NCBI RefSeq assembly: GCF_050436995.1
Contig: NC_134753.1
Location: forward strand, 1,240,001-1,304,000
Direction of reading: 5' to 3'
Length of the DNA: 64,000 nt
From: Anticarsia gemmatalis
Taxonomy: Eukaryota > Arthropoda > Insecta > Lepidoptera > Erebidae
The notes under the pieces were generated by a model. That model saw nothing but the letters and a program-made list of their open reading frames with translations, was not told the DNA's origin and made no database searches. This document shows positions 38,701 through 49,369 of the stretch, piece after piece; position 1 is the first letter of the stretch; the number at the start of each line of letters is the position of its first letter. The position numbers were made by a program, and so were the translations under genes.

Positions 38701-41700
38701 TTATCTACATGATCTTCTTATGATGTGACTACGAAACGCTAACAAACGTTATTATGTGATAAGAAGATCAATACGCAAAACTGTCTATAACTCTTCAATA
38801 CAATTATATTAAATAACCTACGGACACCCCTCTATACTTAGGTATACGTTATCGTACAATACTCGTTACAGTAAGCACCCATTCCCGGTTTCTGAGTACA
38901 TTTAGCGGTAGTTTATCTATTCAATAGCGTATTTTTATATGACTTTAAACTCTAACTACCGGTAAATGTACCTCAGAAACCGGGGCTAAACAACAAGCAA
39001 TACATTATTTACTTAACAGAAGATTATAATTTTTGTATGTACCAATGCCCACACAGAGCATGTGTCCTCTGGGCTGCGATATAACTCTGACAATACGACA
39101 AATATGTTCTATGGCATCCTTGAACAGTACTAGATCCATCTTCACCACGCCTGGACAACCGTTGTACTCTTCTAGTTGGTTTAGAATGTATCTGGATAGA
39201 ATGGTAGTTGTTTTAATTTACGTGACATTATTGTAGATGATGCTTGGTTAGAGATTTCTTTTTGTGATGGTGATGATAGATGATGGTGAATAGTGATGAT
39301 CAATGATGATGATGATGAATGTTGATGATGAGCTTACTTTCGCAAAGCAGCAGGATCATTGAGATCATCGTAGACCTCGAAGGGGTTGAGGAAGTGTCCG
39401 AAGATGGGCGCGCTCTTGGACGGGCACAGCGCGTGGAACGTCAGCTCAAAGTGCTTGCCCAGCATGTCACCCATGTGGTTCATGAACCAGTCGCGGTCCC
39501 TGCACACACATAAAATTGCCTCTTTCAAAATTTGAAGCTCACTGCCAGTTTTTACATTTAAGATGAACATTACTTGGTAACAACTTTCGTTTCGGGAAAA
39601 TCAAGATAAAATAATATATTATATCAATGCGTCGTCGAGGCAAATGATAACATAATTATTATAACGTACTTTTCTTCAGTAAGTCTGTCGCAGAACACGC
39701 GGAAGCACTCGTGCACCCACAAGCGTAAGAACCTCGGCTTCGTATTAGTATAATCTTTATTACTACGCAGTAGACCCTGCAATACAAACAGTTAAGTTAA
39801 CTAATGTATTTAAAAGTAACAACCATGGTTTTGCTTATAATAGGTGACATAGTAACCGGCGGTCCTGTATGACAAGATGTATGGATGTGAACGAGGTAAA
39901 TTAAGTTTGTGAGTATCATAGTGAATGACTTTCTGTCTATCTCTCCCTATGGAAAACGGGCGTAATTTTATGTTGTTGTGTAGACGTTAACCATTAGATA
40001 ATATACTTGGGAATAAAGAATCATCATAAAATATAAATCTGGAGTGATTCGTACCTGGAATATCTTAGAAATATCTCTTAGATTGAACAGATAGTGCATC
40101 TTGCTAGGCGTCGGCAGAAGCTTGGCGACGATGTTGTTGAACATATCTATCGTTGCTACCAATACCGTTTTACCTGGAACCAGAATTAATTATTGTAAGC
40201 CACGGCCCTAATTTCCTAGATGGCGAGCGGGGGACAAGGTGGTGACCTCACAAACTTGAACTGAAGATTTACTGATCCTCCCTATGTATTTTTAGGTTAG
40301 GTTAATTTACGTTTCTTTAGCCTGAGTTTTTTCAGACGCAATTTAAGGCCCTTAAAAATCAATAGACTACTTAACGAGTGGTGTAAGGTCCTGTTGTTAC
40401 CGGAAGCTAAGAAAATAATATCAGAATATCGAGGGCTTTTTAACGTACCAACGGACTTGGTCTCCTCGTCAAACTCCTGCAGGTGCTGCGAGATCATGGT
40501 GCCGAAGATCTTGATGAGCTGCTGCGTGGTGGGCGCCGTGAGGTAGAAGGCGTGGAAGCACGACAGCAGGCGCGGCGGCAGGTGCGAGCGCGCGCCGCCC
40601 GGCGGGCCCGCCGCGCCGCACAGCACCATGTCCTGACCACCACATATTACTTACACTGACTTTTTTCGCAGTGCTATCATACTTAATTTAGTGGAAAAAA
40701 TACTACCTCCTACAGGATAGTGTGATCTGAAAAGGGTTTCGCACAGAGAACGGTATGTATTGAAAAGGGATTAATCTGAATCATGAGAAAACAACACAGA
40801 CTTCCAATTTTTTACGCGCCATTAAAGACTAACGCAAATCGCAAATGATGCATAATAATTTGCACGATTTATTCTTCAATTTTGCCAAATTGATTCCATC
40901 GAAATACACGATGGAGCGTAGATAGGTTTCCGAAACTCTTGGCAAATACTTAATCAAAACAAAAGTAACAGAATCGCGCCTCCGATTCACTTAACATTTT
41001 TCAGAACCTATGTAAAGAATAGTATCTCAGAGATATCCTTTGAAGTGGTTATAACAACATTTCCCTCACCTTGACATTCTTCCTCCACTGTTTAGCTCTG
41101 TCAAACCAGTATCCATAGTCATGCCACAAGCGCATCAGTTCCAAGGGTGGCTGAGAGCCGTACTCATCACGGACGGGCATGTTTATATCGTCCATAAACG
41201 CTATCATTCTTTTACCTACAAACAAAATTTACAAACCTCTTGGCAAGCAAGCTCGTTGACATATGTAAGTAAAGTTATCGTTTCGCTATCATTACTAGCC
41301 AATTTATGTGTGTATTATTACTAATAATACAGTTAGTCTCATTTAGAACCACTGTTGTCACCGGAAAAGTGTTGCTCCATCTAAATAGAGAATATTTATG
41401 TCGCATAACATCACATATTATTATTATGTAGTTACCGACACCGTCCGTTAGTCAACGCCTGTGAATTAGTCATATAAACTGATGAATTGAATGGCTCCAC
41501 TTTTTACCAGCAACTTCTGAAATGATAGTAGCGTGTGAGCTCACCTCCAGCAGGTACATAGTTCCCTTTGGTTCTCTTCTCAAGTCTAGCTTCAATAATA
41601 TCCTGGACGTTAGCTGCTGTCGTCTGAGCAGACATATTAATTACTTGTGTGCTGTATCTAATGTAAAAGGAAGAAAAAGATTGGTAAGACACCTTCTAAT

Positions 41701-44700
41701 AAGTAAGTTAACGTTTTTTATGATGACTAGTGACTGCTTCTTCCTACTATTGCACAAGAGAGTTTCCTCCGTAATGATAGAGCGCTTAGGTTTATTAGAG
41801 TCTACCACGCCGGTCGTGTGCCATTCTATCAAGAACTGATTCATAGAACTATCAAGTAGGAAATCATCAAAATTTATTCCTTCATCGTTAAAAACAGACA
41901 AAGAATAACTTTTGTGTTTACGTCTAATGTACACAGAAGATTGTAGGGTAAAAAAAACAATTTGTAATAAACCCTAACTACTATAAAATGTGGATTAAAA
42001 AGGCATCATTATAGCGCCCGGCGCGGGCGTTTAAACGCTATACGCGAATGCTAATACAAGTGGTAAATCTATCTAGTGGTAAATCTCTTTCTGATGGAAA
42101 ATCTTTATACTTACCTGCCGGGATCCAGTTGGACCAAGGTGCCTTGTATAAGGTAAGTCTTGCCGGTACCAGTGGGTCCTCCGATCAGAACCCCGAACCC
42201 TGCGCGGAGCATGTCCAGTGCTATGAGCTGCACGCGAATGAACTCCACTGTTGGAACTAGGATCATGTGGAAGCCCAGGCTAGGAGGAAAGGTAGACTGT
42301 CAGCTTTTTGAAATTGTCGTAATATCATTTTCTTGGAACAATGTATCAACATAATGTGCCTAGATTCCGCCCATATGTTTTAATATAAGTTAGAAGCAAT
42401 TGGTCACATAACAAGTACGCTATTACAGGAAAGAACAAGGTGTTTGACTTAAATAATAGGATTCGGAACATAAGGAATTATGACATGAGACTTTATTGAA
42501 ATCTACTTTTTTATGTAATAAGCTATGAGCAAATGACGAGTAGAGTATGAGTAAAAAGTTTACATAAATCGTAGCAAGCTTTATGTAGTCTTGGGCTTTC
42601 GTAACTGAAGCAAGGCGTCATATGAGTGTAGTTCAATACATACCTATGATAAAGTCAACAAACCTAGGATTGAATCTCCAGTTATCAGGCAGCTTCTCCT
42701 CCCAGGGCTTGAAGACCCGAAGGCGTTCATCCACGAAGTAGTCGTAGACGGTATCCTTGAGTGGAAAGACACCCTCATGCTCACGGACCCAGTTGTCCAG
42801 CTTGCGACGAGGCTCGTCTTCAAGAGTTGCGCAGACAGACCAGATCATACTGTAGATCATCAGGATATAAAACAAAAATTTATATTATACTTAAATATAT
42901 AAAATCTGAATATCATAGATACAATCGGAACTATATCAGATGTCTAAAATTTTAAGTAACACCCCTGCGTCCACCGTATACGTACACGCGTATGCACGTT
43001 AGAAGTCATTGAGAGAATCAAGTTATAATTACAAGACGGTACAGTATGTAAAAATCTATGTGTGAACCTCGAAATCGATTACAAAGGTAAGAATTTTATT
43101 TGATTGAGCTATACCGTCGAGCAAAATCATGACTCAATCAAGTAATACTACGCCTGAGTAAAACTATGTTTGAATGTACTTACGCGAATAAAAACCTCAT
43201 CTTAGACAATGACTCGTTATCCTCCTCATCCGGTGCAGGTGGTCCTGGCGGTGGGGATAGACCGAGCAGTCTGCACAAAGACCTGACGCCGGTCAGCTCT
43301 TGGCCTTTAACACTGGGACCTTCCGTCAGATGGAGCCGTTTGAGCTCTAGTACCGGAGTTAGGATGTTCAGGAAGTGGCGACGTAACTGTGAATTAAATT
43401 CTGTATAAACACGCCTGTTGTATGGTAAGTAAAATGTAAATTTAGAGCTTACAACCATTTACACCCAGAATTGACACATAATATGTTAGTAAACGTAACT
43501 GTCACTTTACTTTCGCATAGTAAATAAAACCGGCCAAATACGAGTCGGACTCACGAGCGAAGGGTTCCGTACCAAAAAAATACGAAATACCTTCGTATTT
43601 ATTTTTTATTTTTAGTGTTTGTTGTTATAGCGACAACGGAAATACATCATTTGCGAAAATTTCAGATTTCTAGCTATCGCGGTTTATGAAATACAGCCTG
43701 GAGACAGACAGACTGTGGAGCCTTAGTCATAGGGTCACGTTTTACCGAACGTTCTTACCATCTCTCTATACTCAGGATCATCAACAGTGTCTAGCCAAGA
43801 GTTGGCGTAAGGCCACCAACCCCAATCCTTGTAGTCGTTGTACACCATGCCGTTACGAGACACTGTGGCTGGAGACGCCACGGCCAAGTCTAGGGTCTCG
43901 ATAAGAAGAGATACCTGAAGAAATTTGGTTTACGATGTATGATAGAAAAAGACTAACAAAGAAGTCTAACAACATTAAGTCTTAAGATTTTCATAAAACG
44001 AATTGAAATGTAGGATAAAATAGTAAAGTGGTTGCTTTTCAAACCGAATGAATAGATTAATTTTAAAGAAAAATAAGATAGTATTAAACTCTATCGATGC
44101 CGTAACATGGTATGATGATTTAAATTAAATTAATTTGAAAGTACATATCATTTCTTTCTATCGTTCACAAAATATACCATTTTATGTTAATCCAACGAAC
44201 CTGTGCAGGCATAGATATTCTCTCGCTGTTGACCAAAGTAAGTAGCTTGTTGTCATCCATCACAGAATTAAGGTTCTCAATCCATATGGCGTCCACGGGG
44301 CCATCAAATATGATCCACTTTTGATCGGGAGATTCATCTGTTATACAAAACACATTTCAACTATATTTGATCCGGAATAAACATGAAAGCTCAAAATTGA
44401 CGACTTTGCATCAAAACTTTAAAAAATCTGAAACTGATTGTAAGCAAAAAGCCTTTGAGCTAAATTAACATTGCAAGCTTACTGGCTGGAGCCTATTGCT
44501 GGCAATAAGACAAATATAGACAGCAACAAAACCAAATTAATTAAATCGAGTCATGATCGATTCGTGACCATGGCAAAAACAAAATATACCACACTGTCTC
44601 CGAACTTCTTAAAATTCTGGATAGGATGCCCATAAAAGGTACCTTACCCTGACAAATAGTCCTCATAATAGACGAAAGCACTCCATCTTTCCACTCTCCA

Positions 44701-46615
44701 GTCGCCAGATTATACTCTCCATACAATTCTCCTAGTGTCAAAGCTTTAGGGTTCATAGGGAACACGTTGACGTTCTCAAAGCCAGGGACCCTTTCGCGAT
44801 GAAGACGACTTAGTGTCATTTGTAACATCTTCCAGGAGACTGTCTTTGCTGTGTTCGTGTCGCCAAGGAGGATTGAGGAATGGCGAGAGTTCTAGGGGGG
44901 AGGGAAGATTAGATTTTTGTTATGTTGCGATTGAAGTCAGATTATGGATTACGGGGTGCCAGTAATGATTAAAAGATAATATCGTCTTTATATACGCATA
45001 AAGTGAATTTCTGAATCATACGAGAACACATCTTTATTTTGACTCAAATAACCGTGAATTACAAAAATAAGCACAGATATAAAAGACGTCTTAAAAACGG
45101 GATATTTTGTCATATTTGCGATAGCTCAATTGGTGTAGTTAATTAAATGGCTGGGCCAATAAATTACCTGAAACTTCTACTTCAGTTCGATTTGTAAGCT
45201 ACTTACCTTAGTCTCAAAAGTCTGTATAACTTTATGTAACGCAGCTTTGACCGGCTGCAGTCCGACTATCCTCATCTCAGCTGATATGGCCCTCTCGAGG
45301 ACCTCATAGTCCAGGGTCGGGACCTCCACGTCAGGGAAAATGTCCTGCATGATGCCGTCGAACAACGGCACGTCTTTAGCGGTCAGACGGGCTACGTTCA
45401 TGTCTCGCATGGCTAAGATCACCATCTGGATAAAAGTAACATGTTATTGGAACGGGTGTTTTCAGCCAAGCCAATGGCGGTGTATTCTTCCCAATACTTA
45501 AAGCTGCAACAATGTGTTAATGCTTATGTAATAGGTACTTTTTTTTTCTTGTGTAGTTGCACTTGCATGTGATCTTTGCTTTAATTAGGTTGTACATTAA
45601 ACCTAATGTGATATATTTTGTAAAACTAAGTAAAATGTTAGCAAACCTAGAATAAATAAATAAATCGTTTGACCCGACGGGCAAAGTGCGCCCTTCTACG
45701 TATCCCATCCCACTATTCTCTATATCTCAAATATCATAAGTGTCACAAACCTCAGATTCAGGTAAGTGTGGATAAGCTCTACGTTTCACTCCAGCATATC
45801 GAAGTAAAGCGACCATGGATCGCAGACCGAAGTCATAGTGGTCCTGCTTAGATAACTGTTGCATGGCTAACTGGTATAGAGTGAACACCTGGATTTGGGA
45901 ACAAAAGTGACTCCATTAATAACACAGTGTAAGAATTGATGATTATTGTACTCATACAACATCGCCAAGAAAACTTTTATAACTACACTTTTATAACTAT
46001 TTTTATTCAAAAACATCCTTTAAACGAACATAATAGTGCCTAAGTGTTCATTCACGTCGACTTTCGGGCGCGGTGGCGGGCGCGGTCGCGAAATATCAAA
46101 CATATGGCGATGTACCGAAGTGTTCACGTACAAACCGTTCGCGCGGTCTAAGTCGCGGGCGAGCTAGCGGCGTCGCGCGCGGCCCGCGTGGCGCGCTCGC
46201 GCCAATATCAAACAAGTGAAGATGTTCGTGTGTGTTCACGTCGAACTAGCGGTGGCGGGCGCGATTCACTCGCGACGTCAAGTAAGTTCAACCGGTTTGA
46301 GCCAGTTTGAGCCAAGCGCCCGCCTGGCGGCCAACGTGAACACAAATCGCCACGTCCCCGCGCTCGCGACCGCCACCGCGCCCGCGAGTTCCAACGTGAA
46401 CAAGCACTAAGAGCTCTTCTAAATTAAGCTAGTTTAGTTGTAACACAATGATCTATATCTTAGTCTTACGTACCTTTTTAGCATTAAGCTTATAAGCAGT
46501 AAAGCCATCAGAGAAGAGTGTGTTTTCGGCAATAGTGAGCGAGTCTGGCACGCACATAGCGATAGGACGGAACATGGACTTCAAGTTGTCTGGCAATTCT
46601 GTACGACCAGCGTAC
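20950..46615 (-). CDS. DNAH2: Axonemal dynein heavy chain, DNAH2-like (inner arm), motor half
   Basis: I can place 49 coding exons with GT-AG sites on the minus strand. One of them is an extra tandem copy. Without it they give 2525 residues after a split codon, ending at TAG 20950-20952. They cover the end of AAA1 (YAGRTELPDNLKSMFRP), AAA2 to AAA6, the stalk with its microtubule-binding domain, and the C-terminal domain. The end (PIHFKP then CPCYYYPMRKGAF and WVKRGTALL) is characteristic of DNAH2, the 1-beta inner-arm chain (kl-2 in flies), rather than DNAH3/5/6/7/8/9/10. By family it is an ATP-driven minus-end motor of cilia and sperm flagella. The tail and the AAA1 P-loop exons are not in the window, although about 17 kb of sequence lies 5' of the first exon seen. 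Orthology is by recalled family motifs. Confidence 0.88.
23700..23902 (+). repeat. Lepidopteran dispersed repeat in a dynein intron
   Basis: It ends TACGAAGTTCGCTGGGTCAG then CTAGT, matching the ends at 10046 and 12535. The body is decayed. Confidence 0.6.
26722..26763. repeat. CT dinucleotide microsatellite
   Basis: About 19 CT units lie next to a family-A SINE fragment (ends GCGCCACAGAGGCAGTC) in a dynein intron. Confidence 0.9.
27573..27715 (-). repeat. tRNA-derived SINE, family A, with internal deletion
   Basis: Both ends match family A, but about 65 bases around the B box are missing. Confidence 0.75.
30498..30612 (-). repeat. Short retroposon fragment (GGGACCCTATTAC family)
   Basis: GGACTCTATTACTAAGACTC and CTGTCTGTCACCAGGCTGTA are the reverse of the block at 43530-43748. 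A third copy lies at 36637-36790. It is a common lepidopteran repeat whose class I cannot fix. Confidence 0.6.
31130..31497 (+). repeat. Probable non-LTR retrotransposon 3' end
   Basis: A GC-richer block (CGTCGGGAGAGCCCGACAG, CCTCCCTGGAGTGGGACATG) ends in AATAAACAATATTATTATTA, a simple-repeat tail typical of non-LTR elements. It sits in a dynein intron directly before a splice donor. The class is inferred from the tail only. Confidence 0.5.
33492..33567. repeat. Perfect 23-bp hairpin followed by a 10-bp hairpin
   Basis: Bases 33492-33514 are exactly complementary to 33523-33545 (8-base loop). Bases 33544-33553 pair with 33558-33567. It lies inside a dynein intron near the stalk exons. It may be a tiny MITE or a small-RNA precursor. 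Confidence 0.8.
34655..35409. repeat. Two tandem copies of a 375-bp intron-exon unit
   Basis: Each unit has a stalk exon and a decayed partial copy of that exon's 3' end (near 34662-34725 and 35035-35095). It also has a GGTCTACTTGGTCTACTCAG-type spacer built from GGTCTACT repeats. The decayed fragments show the array is older than the present two-copy state. Confidence 0.75.
34783..34977 (-). other. DNAH2: Tandem duplicate of a dynein stalk exon (65 codons)
   Basis: This is a second, in-frame copy of the exon at 35158-35361, shifted by 375 bases. It lacks nine bases at its 5' end, where VQVAEYTEQ becomes VQYTEQ. Outside that gap I count three differences, all silent third-position changes. 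The surrounding intron copies differ far more. The donor GTGATG is shared. The acceptor (AAAGAG, or GAGTAG 15 bases further upstream) has a poor pyrimidine tract. It could be a mutually exclusive exon or an unused copy. Confidence 0.75.
36637..36790 (-). repeat. Short retroposon fragment, second copy
   Basis: AAACGGGACCCTATTACTGTG and AGTCATAATCCGTGATATTTT mark the same family as 30498-30612 and 43530-43748. It runs up to the splice donor of exon 36794-36935. Confidence 0.55.
37605..37790 (+). repeat. 5S-like SINE head with a different tail
   Basis: CGATCTCTGAGGTTAAGACA and TCTGTGGATGGGTGCCCATC resemble the internal promoter region of 5S rRNA (GAAGTTAAGCAAC ... TGGATGGGTGACC). The tail has CAATCGGTCTTACCGAATGG and is unlike the tail at 14945-15045. 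Confidence 0.6.
38175..38330 (+). repeat. RTE-like 3' tail repeat
   Basis: ACTAATATGCTTACTAATAA, TTTCACGCAACAACTATTAA and GGATGAAACTTGACATGCGT follow the common lepidopteran ACTAATATTATAAATGCG...GAAATTTGG pattern. Related stretches are 58055-58365 and 34258-34345. Confidence 0.55.
38884..38984. mobile_element. 101-bp MITE
   Basis: CCCGGTTTCTGAGTACATTT at the left is reversed at the right (AAATGTACCTCAGAAACCGG). Arms are about 29 bp and the centre is AT-rich. It lies in a dynein intron. Confidence 0.75.
40449..42849 (-). other. DNAH2: Dynein exons 8-12: AAA3 module
   Basis: Exons are 42664-42849, 42115-42279, 41545-41657, 41070-41215 and 40449-40632. The P-loop GGPTGTGKTYL and Walker B IAFMDDINMP are intact, so AAA3 should bind and hydrolyse nucleotide. 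The exon at 40449-40632 is markedly GC-rich (Ala/Gly/Pro-coding at its start). Confidence 0.85.
43530..43748 (+). repeat. Lepidopteran short retroposon (GAGTCGGACTC family)
   Basis: CCGGCCAAATACGAGTCGGA, GAAGGGTTCCGTACC, CAGCCTGGAGACAGACAGAC and AGTCATAGGGTCACGTTTTAC mark a near-full copy. It ends just before the splice donor of exon 43759-43914. Confidence 0.7.
46035..46408. mobile_element. GC-rich MITE in the first dynein intron seen
   Basis: The left end (AGTGCCTAAGTGTTCA, then GGGCGCGGTGGCGGG) and right end (CCGCCACCGCGCCCGC, then GTGAACAAGCACT) are inverted repeats of about 55 bp. The interior is rich in CG dinucleotides and repeats GTGTTCACGT. GC content is far above the surroundings. 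The open frame inside is not a gene. Confidence 0.75.
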
Positions 46616-47415
46616 CTGGAGACAAATAAAACTTATTATTAGCAAACACTACACATTCAACTTTTAACCCTTACCTATATTTTTATTTATAATTATTTAA
46701 ATATGGTATCAGGGTCACAAAACGACACAAACAGACAGAAGTAAACACATCAGTAGTGCCAAATTAAGGTCACGATTGATTAAAACAATGTAGTGAAAAC
46801 GACCAAAACATGTGTCTAAATTAATAGCCAGAAATTGTAGGCTCTAGATATATAAGGCAGAAGCACTGTTTTTGAATTTAATAAAATTCCATCTGCGGTC
46901 TTGCTTTAGCAAATTAGCAAGACGAGTATATAAAACTTGCAATATTTATCAGGAAGGCGAAAACATACAATGTATTGCAATATAAAATTAATAAGTAATC
47001 GTTTCCGAGTTACCTATCAAGGTGAGCGTGCCTTTTGTTTCTCATAGAGTGAATACACACTGAGTACTTTTGCAGCGCATGTGTTAAAATTTTATAGTAT
47101 GCAGAATGTATGCGTGGACGTACGTATACGCAATTGTACGCACGCACGAAAACGTACCCACCGTAAGTATACGTGCACGTGCGGTGGGTACGTATGAAGT
47201 ATTACCAACAGATGCAAGACAATGCGAGCTTATATTCTAATATACACTAGTGTGAGTTTTGCTTACGTTGTAAAGAAGTAGTTGGGCGTAAGAAAACAAA
47301 TAATGTATTAGTACCAGTCAGTACACCCTTTTATTTAGATAATAGATAAAGCATCTTAACAAATAACTAGGCATAAAAGATCGTGAGCATTTACAAGATC
47401 AATCATGATCTACGC
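46616..47415. other. Spacer between the first dynein exon seen and lys1
   Basis: No AAA1 P-loop exon or other coding exon is seen. A 12-bp inverted repeat (ACGTACCCACCG ... CGGTGGGTACGT) lies around 47152-47194. GATAA motifs occur near 47338-47349, upstream of the lys1 TATA box. Confidence 0.5.
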
Positions 47416-47420
47416 TATAA

Positions 47421-47517
47421 TATAAAAGCAAGAAGCGCTCAAACAGGGCTCAGAGTGAGTACCGCACACTCGCGTTGTATCATCTCTGTATAGCTGACAG
47501 TATCAGTCGCGGTAAAC
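47421..47517 (+). promoter_or_regulatory. lys1 TATA box and 5' UTR
   Basis: TATAAAAG at 47421-47428 precedes the ATG by about 90 bases. The last ~65 bases before the ATG are almost identical to lys2 and lys3. The TATA region and everything upstream are different, and I saw no kappaB site. Confidence 0.6.
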
Positions 47518-48614
47518 ATGCACAAGTACATGATAGTCGTGCTCGTTGTAGCAGCTCTCTGTGCGCAGAGCGAAGCCAAAGTGTTCACGAGATGCGGCTT
47601 GGTGCAGGAACTGAGGAGACAAGGCTTCCCAGAAAAAGAACTTAGCGAATGTAAGCATTTTTTTTTCATTTAGTAATAGACAAAAATTTTAGTGTCAACT
47701 CTCTAACTAAAAATTGCTCTTGTGTCGCGAGGCCTTTTCAATATCCATGGAAACAACTATTTGTGAATCGCACAAATAATGTTGCTCGTGGGAATCGAAC
47801 CCACGTCCTCCCGACGCAATGTTGGCGACGTGGTGACCTTAACCACTACGCCACGGAGGCATTTACTAATAACAGCTCACTTAGCAGACACATCCGTCCT
47901 TGCTAAAGAGTACAGTCCAGATTTTTTTTCCATTTCCAGGGATATGTATAATCGAGACTGAAAGTAACCGAGACTCCGCAACAGCAGGCGGCGGATACTA
48001 CGGTCTTTTTCAAATCGGTCAACATTGGTGCAGTAAGACTACGAGTCCAGGGAAGGCATGCAATGTCACTTGTTCAGGTTGGTATCAGATATTAATTCCC
48101 GTATTCTATTATACATTAAACATGCAACGCTAGAGTTAAAAAGTTATGGTATCAGACATTTTAAATTGTAACGCACGCTTAATTCTCTTTTGAACGTCTG
48201 CGTATACGAGTATACGTACACTTATTTTCACATATGACTTGTCAAGCATCGCTGTAGAAATAATGGCAATGGTATAAAATTGACTGACGCGTATGAAAGG
48301 GAACCTTATTAATTAAGAACCTATATAACATAATAGCTTTCTTTATTATAATAGACATTATGTCTATAATATTGTTACGAAGTTTTGCAAACTTAATCCG
48401 CACTACGATATTTTCATTACAAAATATATTCCTTCTTTTGTTTTTATCAATTGTTAATATGTTAATTTTCTTCTTGATTTCAGACCTAACAACAGATGAT
48501 ATCACTAAAGCTTCAAACTGCGCAAAGAGGATAATGAAAAGCCAAGGCTTTAAGGGATGGGCTACGGGAGCCAGGTGCGAAGGCAAAAGACTACCAGACA
48601 TCAGCGACTGCTGA
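47518..48614 (+). CDS. C-type lysozyme-like protein, catalytic Asp lost (lys1)
   Basis: Exons 47518-47650, 47940-48077 and 48484-48614 give 133 residues: a 20-residue signal peptide (ending AQSEA) and a mature part starting KVFTRCGLVQEL. All eight cysteines are present. The catalytic Glu is kept (WICIIETES). The active-site hairpin is six residues shorter than in lys2/lys3, the catalytic Asp before the YG/WG is Tyr (GGGYYGLFQIG), and the following conserved Asn is Gly. By family knowledge this should abolish or strongly reduce muramidase activity, as in lepidopteran lysozyme-like proteins, which may still bind peptidoglycan. Exon 1 is identical to lys3 for its first 113 bases. AATAAA lies at 48653-48658. 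Confidence 0.9.
47696..47862 (-). repeat. tRNA-derived SINE, family A, in lys1 intron 1
   Basis: The head (GCCTCCGTGGCGTAGTGG with B box GGTTCGATTCC) and the tail ending GCGACACAAGAGCAATTTTT are both present. Confidence 0.8.
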
Positions 48615-48754
48615 AGATAACCAATATTATAAGAATATTTACAGAACACAAAAATAAAATAATAAGTCAGTGATGTAATAATGATTAGAAGACATGCATT
48701 CAATAATACAATAGATAGTAGAGACAATTATAGACGTATTATTAAAAACATCCC

Positions 48755-49277
48755 TGTTGTATCGTTAAGTCGTAAGAAGTTAGTTGCGAAACCAAACGCA
48801 ATCCAGCGGATGCGCGGCTAGTGGCTACTATACGGATAAATACATCAATTGGTATGCTTTAGGTCTAAGTAAAACAATTAGGTTTCAAAATTACTTCACG
48901 AATCTATTTATAAAATAAACTCATAACAATGAATGGTATTTTGACTTATCATTTTTATTATGCTTTACATTCACAAAGAAACATTATACAAAAGAATGAC
49001 AATGTTAGAACATCAGACCACCTTTTCAGTTTGTACGGTTTTCACCGTATCTCTTTGAGGAGTTGATATTGATAATGATAACTAAAGTTGATATTGAATG
49101 AAACTAGGAAATTAACTGAATGAATGTATTGAGTCCACTTGTAAAGTAATGATAAATGATAGATGTTGCTATGACGCGAACCGAACGTGAACTGACAAAC
49201 ATATGAAATGTATGGAAAATTAATACAGATTGATTTTGCTTACAATGCATAATTGCAATGTGCGGTTGCACCGTACA
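48755..49277 (-). mobile_element. Putative 3' LTR of the BEL/Pao element
   Basis: On the minus strand a purine-rich GGGCGGGAGTA directly precedes TGTACGGTGCAACC, a layout typical of BEL/Pao elements at the polypurine tract and LTR start. An AATAAA lies near 48955. A TGT...ACA end fits at 48755 (CGATACAACA). No matching second LTR was found, so both limits are inferred. Confidence 0.5.
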
Positions 49278-49369
49278 TACTCCCGGGCGGGAAGTGACTA
49301 ATGATGAGAAATGATGCTGATGGTGTAGTTAGTATGATCTGATGATACAGGGTGATAAAACAATTGATC

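Larger units (their letters stand above)
37391..40173 (-). other. DNAH2: Dynein exons 13-19: AAA4 module
   Basis: Exons are 40055-40173, 39670-39776, 39338-39499, 39043-39191, 38438-38553, 37918-38060 and 37391-37530. The P-loop is split across two exons and reads CVGIGGSGRQSLTRL, the usual axonemal AAA4 form. The Walker B region is FIFNDTQI. Confidence 0.85.
43184..46615 (-). other. DNAH2: Dynein exons 1-7 seen here: end of AAA1 and AAA2
   Basis: Exons are 46474-46615, 45751-45888, 45207-45425, 44648-44891, 44201-44337, 43759-43914 and 43184-43386. The AAA2 P-loop region reads SSILLGDTNTAKTVSW, so both P-loop glycines after the first are replaced (GDTNTAKT against GxxGxGKT). The Walker B region is intact (KWIIFDGPVDAIWIENLNSV), as is the arginine-finger region (ASPATVSRNGMVY). 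Confidence 0.85.

Noticed and set aside
46216..46410. GC-rich open frame as a coding gene
   Set aside because: It lies within the inverted-repeat element 46035-46408, and the frame comes from the CG-rich composition.
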